64,000 nucleotides of DNA from Sulfitobacter sp. F26204 (GTDB lineage Bacteria; Pseudomonadota; Alphaproteobacteria; Rhodobacterales; Rhodobacteraceae), in the NCBI RefSeq assembly GCF_026410305.1, contig NZ_JAPMLQ010000004.1, positions 1-64,000 on the forward strand, given 5' to 3'. Positions 8,586 to 16,371 of the stretch are shown one piece after another. Every line of letters starts with the position of its first letter. Position 1 is the first letter of the stretch. Position numbers and translations under genes: made by a program. The notes under the pieces were generated by a model. It saw only the letters and a list, made by a program, of their open reading frames with translations, was not told where the DNA came from and searched no databases.

Positions 8586-9383
8586 ATGAAGGATTATATC
8601 ACAACATCCGAAGTGCCGCATTATGCCCCGTCCGGGCGCGAATGCGAGTTGTTTGAAACGGCATATGACAATGGTTTGCCCCTTCTTTTGAAGGGGCCGA
8701 CCGGCTGCGGCAAAACACGGTTCGTTGAACATATGGCGGCAAAACTGGGCAAGCCCCTGTTTACCGTGGCTTGCCATGACGATTTGTCCGCGGCGGATTT
8801 GGTCGGACGCTATCTGCTCAAAGGGGGGGAGACCGTATGGGTTGATGGCCCGCTGACCCGCGCCGTGCGCGAAGGTGGTATTTGTTATCTCGATGAGGTC
8901 ATCGAAGCGCGCAAGGATGTGACTGTTGTGCTGCACCCGTTGACCGATAACCGTCGCACCTTGATGATCGACCGTACTGGTGAAGAACTGTTGGCTCCCA
9001 AGGATTTTATGCTGGTGGCGAGCTATAACCCTGGCTACCAGAATGTGTTGAAGCGGATGAAACCATCGACCCGGCAGCGTTTTCTTTCGGTGACTTTCGA
9101 ATTCCCGAAACCCGAACTGGAACTGGCGGTGGTTGTGGGCGAAAGCGGTCTGGAAGAAGGGCGCGTTGCACCGCTGGTGCGACTGGCGGGACATATCCGT
9201 GCGCTTTCCGGCATGGATCTGGAAGAGGGGGTATCGACCCGTTTGCTGATCTATGCGGCGACGTTGATGGCTGGTGGCATGGGGGTGATACAGGCGATCG
9301 AGGCTGCGATCATCGAACCGCTGAGTGACGATGAAGATGTGCAGACCGCACTGCGGGACCTTGTTTCGACGGTCTACGGATAG
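8586..9383 (+). CDS. norQ: NorQ, MoxR-type AAA+ ATPase for NO reductase activation
   Basis: 265 aa AAA+ ATPase of the MoxR/CbbQ/NirQ group. Walker A is KGPTGCGKT near residue 38 and Walker B (CYLDEV) near 102. A sensor region ASYNPGYQ is near 145, with an arginine finger region at STRQRF. It works with the VWA protein NorD to assemble or activate NorCB, probably by inserting the non-haem iron. ATG at 8586 is preferred because GGGAGAG precedes it. A GTG six bases earlier overlaps the norB stop. Confidence 0.93.
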   Translation: MKDYITTSEVPHYAPSGRECELFETAYDNGLPLLLKGPTGCGKTRFVEHMAAKLGKPLFTVACHDDLSAADLVGRYLLKGGETVWVDGPLTRAVREGGICYLDEVIEARKDVTVVLHPLTDNRRTLMIDRTGEELLAPKDFMLVASYNPGYQNVLKRMKPSTRQRFLSVTFEFPKPELELAVVVGESGLEEGRVAPLVRLAGHIRALSGMDLEEGVSTRLLIYAATLMAGGMGVIQAIEAAIIEPLSDDEDVQTALRDLVSTVYG

Positions 9384-9393
9384 GGGGTGCATC

Positions 9394-11271
9394 ATGCATT
9401 TGATGGATCTGATGGAACCCGAGGAAACCATTGGCAACCTCTGGCACGATTTGGCCAACGGCATGGGGGCTGATCGGCTTTACCCTGAGGCGGTCGTGAC
9501 ATTTGATCAGATCCGTCCGAGTCTCGCCATGTTGTTTCGCGCCCTGGGGGGCGAAGCAGGTGTCGAGATTGGCGAGGCTGCAGCGACGATTGTCCGCCAT
9601 CGCCGCAGCATGCAGCGCAAATTGGGTACTGAACGGGAAAAGGAATATGTCGCGCGTTTCGATGGCGAACGGTTGCGCCTGCCGCCCTTCATCGCCACAT
9701 TTGCGCATGCGACACTGAACCGTGCCGCTTATTTCTGGCTGGTTGCCCTTGCGGCCAAGGCCAAGGTTCCACCGGTCGCATCCAATAGGGTGATGGATGA
9801 CTTTGCACAAATCCGGGCGAATGGCATGGCGGGAGAGCAGGTTTTCGAGATCTGCCCGGGCCTGCGCGATGCCTATGTCCAGATGTGTGAGAACGTTCTT
9901 GTTGCGCGTTCGACGTTGCGCCTGCCAGAAACAGAGGCGGCGATGGAACAGGTGGTGCGCGACCAGTTGAATGGCGTTGTGCCACAGCTGCCACAGGCCG
10001 AGAATGACCGGCGCTATCTTTCCTATTTACCCGTGCCCTTCTGGTTGCGCTTTGGCACGTCCCAGGCGGGCGAAGCGGCCGTACATGCTCAAGAAGATGC
10101 CGCGCCGCCACCAGTCGCCGCGACGACACCTCGCAAATTGGGGAATCGGAAAGATCGCGACGAAGCCAACCGCAAGGACAGCTTTATTCTGCACCGTTTT
10201 GAATCAATCCTGTCCTGGGTTGAATCGATGAATTTGAATCGCAGTGTCGATGATGACGACGACCAGAACGCGCAAAAGGCTGCTGATGATCAGGACGACA
10301 TCACATTGTCCAAAGTGAACAAGCGTGCGGCCACGCGTCTGCGACTGCATCTGGATTTATCTCCGGCAGATGCTGATCATGAAAACTTGGCAGGGGAATT
10401 CACCTATCCTGAATGGAACCACCGTAGTCAGATCTATATGGAGGCTCATACCCGCGTATTGGATGCACCTGCCTTGCCGGATGCCGAAAACGGCTTTGTG
10501 CCAAATGCGTCCCGGATCCGAGAGGTGCGCAGACAGTTCGAAACACTGCGACCGCGCCGTATCTTGAAGCCGCGCCAGATCGATGGTTCCGACCTTGATC
10601 TGGATGCCCTGATTACCACACAGGTGGATCTGAAGGCGACAGGCCAGGGAAGTGACCGTATATGGCAGTCGGCCCGCCAGATCGACCGGGATCTTGCCGT
10701 GGCTTTCCTGATCGATACCTCCCGGTCCACGGAGGCCGCCGTGGGTGAAACCAGCGTGATTGATGTGGCCCGCGAGGCGCTGGCCGCCCTTGCCGCCGGT
10801 ATTGATGCGGCGGGTGACACTTTGGGCATCTGGGGGTTTTCATCGTTGCGCCGTGATCGCGTGTTTCTGACCCGGTGCAAAGGTTTTGAGGACAAGTTCG
10901 GTCCCTCCATAACCGATAATATTTGTGCATTGCGCCCCGGCCATTATACCCGCCTGGGTGCTGCAATCCGACATACTTCGGCGATGCTTGCGCAGCAGAT
11001 GGCTTCGCGCAAGCTGTTGATCGTACTGACGGACGGCAAACCGAATGACCTGGACCATTACGAGGGCCAGCACGGGGTCGAAGACAGTCGCATGGCGGTG
11101 CGCGAAGCGCGCCGGAGCGGGCAATCGCTGCACGGTGTCATCATTGACGAAGACGGGCAGGACTGGTTCGCACGCATTTTCGGGCGGGGCGGGTTCAGTC
11201 TGTTGTCCACTCCCGAAAAGCTGCCCCGGACCTTGCCTGATATTTACCGTACACTCACCCAGGAGACTTGA
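9394..11271 (+). CDS. norD: NorD, von Willebrand factor A domain protein for NO reductase activation
   Basis: 625 aa. A C-terminal VWA domain (about residues 440-620) has the MIDAS motif DTSRSTE near residue 447 and a later TDGKPND. The N-terminal half is variable, helical and acidic around residues 285-310 (a DDDD run). NorD partners NorQ as its adaptor. The start follows TAGGGGGTG. An in-frame extension back to 9325 overlaps norQ and is rejected. Confidence 0.92.
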   Translation: MHLMDLMEPEETIGNLWHDLANGMGADRLYPEAVVTFDQIRPSLAMLFRALGGEAGVEIGEAAATIVRHRRSMQRKLGTEREKEYVARFDGERLRLPPFIATFAHATLNRAAYFWLVALAAKAKVPPVASNRVMDDFAQIRANGMAGEQVFEICPGLRDAYVQMCENVLVARSTLRLPETEAAMEQVVRDQLNGVVPQLPQAENDRRYLSYLPVPFWLRFGTSQAGEAAVHAQEDAAPPPVAATTPRKLGNRKDRDEANRKDSFILHRFESILSWVESMNLNRSVDDDDDQNAQKAADDQDDITLSKVNKRAATRLRLHLDLSPADADHENLAGEFTYPEWNHRSQIYMEAHTRVLDAPALPDAENGFVPNASRIREVRRQFETLRPRRILKPRQIDGSDLDLDALITTQVDLKATGQGSDRIWQSARQIDRDLAVAFLIDTSRSTEAAVGETSVIDVAREALAALAAGIDAAGDTLGIWGFSSLRRDRVFLTRCKGFEDKFGPSITDNICALRPGHYTRLGAAIRHTSAMLAQQMASRKLLIVLTDGKPNDLDHYEGQHGVEDSRMAVREARRSGQSLHGVIIDEDGQDWFARIFGRGGFSLLSTPEKLPRTLPDIYRTLTQET

Positions 11272-11272
11272 A

Positions 11273-11446
11273 ATGCGTTATCTCACAACTTTGCTTCTGT
11301 TGCTGGCCGTCCCTGCCTGGGGTGCCAGCTATGAGCGGCCGATTCCGCAGGTCCAGTCGGCCACCGCGGAGATGTGGTTTGCCATTGCTTCTCTGGCTTT
11401 GATTGGCGCGTTGTGGCTGGTGCATCATCTGGTGATGCGCAAATGA
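11273..11446 (+). CDS. Small membrane protein of the nor operon
   Basis: 57 aa. A cleavable-looking signal segment (residues 1-18) is followed by a short periplasmic stretch and a second hydrophobic helix (about 34-53) ending in MRK. The ATG has AGGAGACTTGA upstream and lies one base after the norD stop. Its stop overlaps the next ATG (ATGA). Position suggests an accessory role in NO reductase assembly, but I do not recognise a named family. Confidence 0.75.
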   Translation: MRYLTTLLLLLAVPAWGASYERPIPQVQSATAEMWFAIASLALIGALWLVHHLVMRK

Positions 11447-11682
11447 AAACCGCGGGCTGGTCATCGCGGCGCATCGCGCTGGTACTTTACCCCTTTGCGG
11501 CTGGTGCTGCGGGGGTGAATGTGTTTTTCGCGGCGCTGATCGGCAGTTGGATGGGCGGCCCGGTCTTGTCGACCACATGGTCATTTGCATTGGGGTGCCT
11601 GATCGGGGTGCCGGCAACGATTGCATTTTCACATCATATCAAGCGATTGATGGATATTGCCGAAGGAAAGGCCACAAAATGA
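11443..11682 (+). CDS. Two-helix membrane protein of the nor operon
   Basis: 79 aa with two predicted transmembrane helices (about residues 10-32 and 42-64) and a basic N terminus. It is coupled by ATGA overlaps to the genes on both sides. Such small membrane proteins are common downstream of norD in Rhodobacteraceae. The function is unknown, but tight coupling suggests a role with NorCB or NnrS. Confidence 0.72.
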   Translation: MKTAGWSSRRIALVLYPFAAGAAGVNVFFAALIGSWMGGPVLSTTWSFALGCLIGVPATIAFSHHIKRLMDIAEGKATK

Positions 11683-11930
11683 TGATTTCCATGACCGAAG
11701 GGCAACCGGTAATTGACGCCCATGATTTGGGGCCGCTTCTGGGCCTTGAGCCGGCGCAAGTTCCAGTAAAGATGCGCAGTGGCGAGATCACCAGCCGCTT
11801 TGAAACCGGCGCGCAGGAGGATGCCGGTCGGTTCCGGCTGACATTTTACCACAACGGCACGCGCCTGCGATTGACCTGCGCCCAGGATGGTAGCGTCTTG
11901 TCGACCAGCCGAGCCCCTGTTGGAAAATAG
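11679..11930 (+). CDS. Small soluble protein, DUF6522-like, in the nor operon
   Basis: 83 aa, no membrane segment, predicted mostly beta. It starts with two Met codons, and the first ATG overlaps the previous stop. The DUF6522-like assignment is from recall of small nor-linked proteins and is tentative. It carries two short beta-rich repeats (SRFETGAQED and FYHNGTRLR regions). nnrS begins 3 bp downstream. Role unknown. Confidence 0.65.
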   Translation: MMISMTEGQPVIDAHDLGPLLGLEPAQVPVKMRSGEITSRFETGAQEDAGRFRLTFYHNGTRLRLTCAQDGSVLSTSRAPVGK

Positions 11931-11932
11931 CA

Positions 11933-13138
11933 ATGGCACAATCGACATCTGAACAAATGCGCCAATGGCGCGGTCCCGCGGTCCTGAGTTTCGGGTTCCG
12001 GCCGCTGTTCTTTCTCGCTGCGCTTTGGGCGGCCGGTGCAATGGTGGCTTGGGTCCTGATGCTTAGCGGGCGGTTCGCGCTGCCGACGCGGTTCGATCCT
12101 GTCACCTGGCATGCTCATGAATTCCTGTTTGGCTATCTTGGCGCAGTGATCGGGGGTTTCTTGCTGACGGCGGTGCCGAACTGGACCGGACGCTTGCCCG
12201 TGGTGGGCTGGTCACTTGGCGGATTGGCGTTTCTTTGGGTGGTGGGACGGTTGTGCGTTGCCCTGTCGTTATATTTGTCACCAGTATCTGTCGCCCTCGG
12301 TGATATGGCGTTTCTTCTGGCCTTGTCGTTGGTGATCCTTCGGGAAATCGTTGTTGGCAAGAACTGGCGCAACCTGCCGGTGCTGGCCTTGATCGGGGTG
12401 TTCCTGATTGCCAACCTGTTGTTTCATCTTCAGGCGGCAGAGGACGGATTTGCAGCGCAGGGATTTGCCCAGCGTCTTGGTCTGGCTGTGGTTCTGATGC
12501 TGATTTCAGTGATTGGTGGGAGGATCATCCCGTCTTTTACACGAAACTGGCTGGTTAAACGTGGCGCAACGACCATGCCCGCCCCACCGATGCAGTGGTT
12601 CGACAAAGCCTGTCTGGTTGTTACGTTTGCCATTCTGTTGCTTTGGGGATTTGCGCCTTTGCATGTGGTGACCGGGGCGTTGATGCTGATCCTGAGCGGA
12701 CTGCACATAGCGCGGCTGGCGCGCTGGCGGGGTTTGCAGACCTTGGTTGATCCGATGCTATGGGTGTTGCATGTTGCCTATGGCTTCCTGCCCTTTGGGG
12801 CGCTTGCCATGGCAGTGTCGATACTGATGCCAGAGATGCTGTCGCAGGCAGCGGCATTGCATGTCTGGACGGCGGGAACCGTTGGGTTGATGACCGTCGC
12901 GGTAATGACACGAGCGACACGGGGTCATGCGGGCGAGGAGCTGCAAGCGGATCGGTCAACGGTCGTGATTTATTTGGCCTTGATCGGATCGGTCCTGTTG
13001 CGGGTCTGTGCGGACAGCTTTGCCGGTGTGCGGGATCATATGCTGCATGGTTCGGCCCTGTTGTGGTGTGTTTCCTTTGCTCTTTTCCTGATCGCCTATG
13101 GGCCCATGCTCCTGCGTGCGAGGCGGGAAAGATCATGA
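11933..13138 (+). CDS. nnrS: NnrS family haem-copper membrane protein
   Basis: 401 aa with about twelve hydrophobic segments. The conserved NnrS features are visible: SFGFRPLFFLAA near residue 20, TWHAHEFLFGY near 58 and NWTGRLPV near 83. NnrS proteins bind haem and copper and protect cells from NO damage or support denitrification gene expression. It is part of the nor operon and overlaps the nnrU start by 4 bp. Confidence 0.92.
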   Translation: MAQSTSEQMRQWRGPAVLSFGFRPLFFLAALWAAGAMVAWVLMLSGRFALPTRFDPVTWHAHEFLFGYLGAVIGGFLLTAVPNWTGRLPVVGWSLGGLAFLWVVGRLCVALSLYLSPVSVALGDMAFLLALSLVILREIVVGKNWRNLPVLALIGVFLIANLLFHLQAAEDGFAAQGFAQRLGLAVVLMLISVIGGRIIPSFTRNWLVKRGATTMPAPPMQWFDKACLVVTFAILLLWGFAPLHVVTGALMLILSGLHIARLARWRGLQTLVDPMLWVLHVAYGFLPFGALAMAVSILMPEMLSQAAALHVWTAGTVGLMTVAVMTRATRGHAGEELQADRSTVVIYLALIGSVLLRVCADSFAGVRDHMLHGSALLWCVSFALFLIAYGPMLLRARRERS

Positions 13139-13812
13139 CAGGCTGGATTGACTTTGCGGCTGTTCTGGCGGCCTTTTTCCTGAGTCATTCGATACCCGTT
13201 CGGCCGCGCATACGCCATTTGCTTGTCCGGGCGCTGGGCGAACGGGGGTTTACAATCGTCTATTCTCTGTTGTCGCTAGGTATGCTTGCCGCGGTTATTG
13301 TGGCGGCGGGCCGGGCACCTTTTGTGCTGTTATGGCCGCAAGCACCCTGGCAGCATCATGTAGTTCTGACTGGGATGTTCGTCGTCTGCTTGATTCTTGC
13401 CTTTGGCCTTGGGCAGCCCAATCCCTTTTCCTTTGGCAGTGCGCATAATGACCGGTTTGATCCGCAACACCCCGGCATCGTCCGCTGGATCCGTCACCCT
13501 GTTCTTGTCGGTCTCGGGCTTTGGGCTTTGCTGCATATGCTGCCCAACGGTGATCTGGCCCATGTTATTCTGTTCGGCATTTTCGCAGGCTTTGCGTGGG
13601 TAGGTCGCAAGATCATTGACCGACGCAAGCAGCGCGAGATGACAAGGGAGCGATGGCACGCGATTCAGGCCGAAATCAAGAACAGCCCGCCAAGGAAAAT
13701 GCGGGGCAACCTGTCCTGGGTAATGGTCCGCAGTGTCTTGGCTGTTGGTGTTTTTGCCCTGCTTTTGGCATTTCACAGCTACGTCATCGGCGTGTCGGTT
13801 GTTGAGTTCTAG
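13135..13812 (+). CDS. nnrU: NnrU family membrane protein
   Basis: 225 aa with about six transmembrane segments. The family motif around FLSHSIPVRP (residue 16) and IRHPVL (about 120) matches NnrU, a partner of NnrS required for nitrite and NO reductase function in related bacteria. It begins with ATGA overlapping nnrS and ends the 7-kb nor operon. The convergent nsrR stop lies 6 bp downstream. Confidence 0.88.
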   Translation: MTGWIDFAAVLAAFFLSHSIPVRPRIRHLLVRALGERGFTIVYSLLSLGMLAAVIVAAGRAPFVLLWPQAPWQHHVVLTGMFVVCLILAFGLGQPNPFSFGSAHNDRFDPQHPGIVRWIRHPVLVGLGLWALLHMLPNGDLAHVILFGIFAGFAWVGRKIIDRRKQREMTRERWHAIQAEIKNSPPRKMRGNLSWVMVRSVLAVGVFALLLAFHSYVIGVSVVEF

Positions 13813-13818
13813 ACGCGG

Positions 13819-14247
13819 TTATTTCTTGAGCAAGGCGGCGAGTGCGCCGGATGGTTGCACCACATCCGCGAGGGTATAGCCATCAAGCGTTGCAAAAAAC
13901 GCCTCCTGTGCGCGCGACAGAGGGTCACGCAATCCACATGCAGGCAGGATCAGGCATGATTTGTCAGTTCCGAAACATTCGACAACCGGATCATTGCGCT
14001 TCATGGCGCGCACGACTGCGCCGATGCTGATCCGTTCCGCCGACCGTCCCAGGGTCAGACCGCCATTTCGTCCGCGTTCGGATTCTGCAAAGCCTTCCGC
14101 GACAAGCTGTGTGGCGACCTTGGACAGATGGTGTTCGGACAATCCGTAAAGGGATGCAATTTTGGATGTCGGCACCCGAGCGGGCGCATGCACAGCCAAG
14201 GTCATCAAGACCCTCAGAGCGTAATCAGTGAATTTGTCCAGTTGCAT
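13819..14247 (-). CDS. nsrR: Rrf2-family NO-sensing repressor NsrR
   Basis: 142 aa. An N-terminal winged HTH (residues 1-65) with SEHHLSKV is followed by a long helix and three cysteines at 91, 98 and 104. These are the Fe-S ligands expected of NsrR. NO destroys the cluster and relieves repression. It is divergent from the small membrane protein/truncated haemoglobin genes, with an NsrR-like palindrome between. IscR is less likely because the Cys spacing and neighbours fit NsrR better. Confidence 0.85.
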   Translation of the reverse strand: MQLDKFTDYALRVLMTLAVHAPARVPTSKIASLYGLSEHHLSKVATQLVAEGFAESERGRNGGLTLGRSAERISIGAVVRAMKRNDPVVECFGTDKSCLILPACGLRDPLSRAQEAFFATLDGYTLADVVQPSGALAALLKK

Positions 14248-14259
14248 GTTTTTATATTT

Positions 14260-14273
14260 AGCATTTGAAATAC
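14260..14273. promoter_or_regulatory. NsrR-type operator
   Basis: The core AGCATTTGAAATAC resembles the NsrR palindrome (ATGCATTT-n-AAATGCAT), with the central ATTTGAAAT intact and outer arms partly kept. It lies 13 bp from the nsrR ATG and about 55 bp upstream of the 51-aa membrane protein. It would give autorepression and NO-inducible control of the divergent genes. Confidence 0.65.
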
Positions 14274-14328
14274 GGAATTAAAAGCGTTAGATAATGCGCA
14301 TGTGGAATACCAGATAAGGAAGATTCTC

Positions 14329-14484
14329 ATGACGCTTTCCGAAGCCTTTCTATGGCCGGGTACCAAAGTTTGCGAAAGACTGGGCGTTGACCCGGAGGGG
14401 GAAGCAGGATTGATCCGCTGGTTGGTCAACACGCTTGTCTATCTGGTGCTTTGCCTTGTTTTTGTCTGGATATTCGTAGTGTGA
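14329..14484 (+). CDS. 51-residue membrane protein under NsrR-type control
   Basis: 51 aa. An amphipathic N-terminal half (LSEAFLWPGTKVCERLG) is followed by a strong C-terminal transmembrane helix ending at the C terminus. The start has ATAAGGAAG upstream. It lies between the NsrR-like operator and the truncated haemoglobin gene, which begins 2 bp after its stop. A tail-anchored small protein cotranscribed with a haemoglobin suggests membrane localisation of NO detoxification, which is inference. Confidence 0.72.
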   Translation: MTLSEAFLWPGTKVCERLGVDPEGEAGLIRWLVNTLVYLVLCLVFVWIFVV

Positions 14485-14486
14485 AC

Positions 14487-14882
14487 ATGCCGCCACGTAT
14501 ACCCGTCACGCCGGCCCAGATCGAGGCAGTTGTGGCACAATTCTATGCAGCTGTCCGCATGGACCCGATATTGGGACCGGTCTTTGCCAGGCATGTGGCG
14601 GACTGGCCATCGCATGAGGCAAAGATTGTGCGGTTCTGGCGAAATGCGCTCTTGTTGGAGCGGTGCTATGATGGGAATCCGATGCAGGTGCATGCTGCCG
14701 CCGGAAACGTCAAGCCGGACCATTTCGTGGTTTGGCTGTCCCTGTTCGAAAAAGTGCTCCACGAGGAACTGCCGCCCGCGCTTGCACAGTCCTGGTCACT
14801 GCTCGCGCAACGGATAGGACGCGGGTTGAGTTATGGCCTGCCCCAGTCAACCGGTGTGAACGCCCCGCCTGTTCTGGGGTGA
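14487..14882 (+). CDS. Group 3 truncated haemoglobin
   Basis: 131 aa. The sequence follows the group III truncated globin pattern: VAQFYAAVRMDPILGPVF near residue 15-32, then FWRNALLL, and a proximal His in PMQVHAA near residue 72. Such globins bind O2 and NO and are often coupled to denitrification or NO-stress genes. It follows the 51-aa membrane protein directly and sits downstream of the NsrR-type operator, which supports NO dioxygenase or scavenging activity. Confidence 0.85.
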   Translation: MPPRIPVTPAQIEAVVAQFYAAVRMDPILGPVFARHVADWPSHEAKIVRFWRNALLLERCYDGNPMQVHAAAGNVKPDHFVVWLSLFEKVLHEELPPALAQSWSLLAQRIGRGLSYGLPQSTGVNAPPVLG

Positions 14883-14980
14883 TGGAACAGGCACGTTGAG
14901 ATCTGGATTGCCTGACCCATGCGGCTTCAGAGTGTCAAAAACACCGAAAAATTGATTTAGCCAGACTTGCGACATCGATC

Positions 14981-15014
14981 TTCCTCTGCCGGTCTTGTTT
15001 GATCGGCAGAGGAA
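14981..15014. terminator. Bidirectional terminator hairpin
   Basis: An 11-bp perfect inverted repeat (TTCCTCTGCCG and its complement) with a 12-nt loop lies between two convergent genes. The following bases are only moderately T-rich. Position and stem strength suggest a shared terminator. Confidence 0.65.
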
Positions 15015-15076
15015 ATTTGTTGTGGACGTGATGTGCACATCCCGATGTGGATGAGGAAACGCCCGAAGCCCGTCGT

Positions 15077-15490
15077 TTATTCAGCGGTGATCACGGACAT
15101 GACCAATGCGCCGTCGATCTTGATTGGACCGTCTTCTTTGGCACCGAGGGTATATTCGAACCCGCCGGTTTTCATGCCACCTGTTTCAGCGTGAACCATC
15201 AGCATCAGCATGTCTCCGGCTTTGACTTCTTCTGTCAGGATCGCGGCGACATCCATGTTTTCGCCCATGCGCAAGGGTGCATATCCGACAACGGGACCAG
15301 GCTTCATCGTGCTATCTGTCCGGTGCACGACCATCCAGCCGTTTTCTGCGGCGACAACCTTGTCAGCGCTGACGACACCGTTTGCTACCGACTGGTTACT
15401 GGCGTCGACAGCGGGAACCGGTGCATGACCATCTGCAAAAGAGGCTGTTGCAAGTACGCTCAAAGCGAGTGCTGATACGAAATTTTTCAT
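15077..15490 (-). CDS. Secreted DUF7282-like protein
   Basis: 137 aa with a clear Sec signal (residues 1-19, cleavage after SFA). The mature part is beta-rich with two similar halves: a VVHRTDS segment and a VMVHAETGG-type segment. This is the architecture of exported proteins with the DUF7282 domain. There are no catalytic motifs. The start is the ATG following a GGAGACACC ribosome binding site. The longer frame by four codons uses the ATG within that site. Function unknown, probably a periplasmic structural or binding protein. Confidence 0.65.
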   Translation of the reverse strand: MKNFVSALALSVLATASFADGHAPVPAVDASNQSVANGVVSADKVVAAENGWMVVHRTDSTMKPGPVVGYAPLRMGENMDVAAILTEEVKAGDMLMLMVHAETGGMKTGGFEYTLGAKEDGPIKIDGALVMSVITAE

Positions 15491-15700
15491 TGGTGTCTCC
15501 ATGTTGTTTGATGAACAGAAAGCCCATCAGAGTAACGAAGCCACGCAATACCGGTTCAGGAAGTTTCACGCCCTGCGAAAAAACCTTTCCGGGGGCGCTG
15601 TAATCGAGGGATTGGTGTTGGTGCCTACCTGCAAATGCACACTGACAGACGGTAGTCAGCCGATGGTGACCGAGGATAGGCAACACGGCGATAGCCGCGC

Positions 15701-16312
15701 TCAGAGGACCTGTTCCAGCACCGCCTTGAGTATATCCTTGAGTGCAGAGGCGCTGCGTTTCGTGGTGCCAAGTTGGTCCTGCAACAGGAAGCGGAACACA
15801 CCGTCAAGCAGCGCATATTGTACGTCGATCTGTGCCGGGGCGGTGTGCCCGGCGCGCTCGAAGGCAAGCGCAACAACAGCGGCAAGCATAGCCTCGATTT
15901 CGGACGTAACCGGGCGGAAGGTCTCATCAAACAGGGCCTGATTGCGGATGTCGTACCACAGCCGATGCGTCATTGAGTCCTTAGCAATCGAGATGGCCAG
16001 CGCCCCTGACAAAGCATCAATGACCGCCGCGCGGCCGGTTGCTTGTTTCAGCTTGGTTGTGATTTCGCCAACGAATTCCTGTTTGTAGATCCGCACACAA
16101 TAAATAATCAGATCCGACCGGTCTTCGAAATAATAATGCAGAATGCCCAACGACATATCGCTTTTTGCGGCGATGTCGCGCAAACTGGTGTTGGCATAGC
16201 CGAGTTCCTGCAATGCCGTGATGGCACTGGCCGCAATCTGACGTTTCTTTTCGTCACGCTTTGCAGACTTGCGTTCTGCACGGGCTTTGAGTTTGGCGGG
16301 CATTTCGTTCAT
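15701..16312 (-). CDS. TetR-family regulator (BetI-like)
   Basis: 203 aa. An N-terminal HTH (about residues 25-70) has the TSLRDIAAKSDMSLGILHYYF motif region and a very basic first 25 residues. A C-terminal ligand domain follows. The order TetR-aldehyde dehydrogenase-GMC oxidoreductase on one strand resembles betIBA, so it probably controls the two downstream catabolic genes. The dehydrogenase is not a typical BetB, so the effector is probably an alcohol or aldehyde other than choline. Confidence 0.75.
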   Translation of the reverse strand: MNEMPAKLKARAERKSAKRDEKKRQIAASAITALQELGYANTSLRDIAAKSDMSLGILHYYFEDRSDLIIYCVRIYKQEFVGEITTKLKQATGRAAVIDALSGALAISIAKDSMTHRLWYDIRNQALFDETFRPVTSEIEAMLAAVVALAFERAGHTAPAQIDVQYALLDGVFRFLLQDQLGTTKRSASALKDILKAVLEQVL

Positions 16313-16371
16313 GATACTACGTAGGTGTCATAGCGGGCCGGATGCAAGATCACAAACGGCCCGATGTCCCC

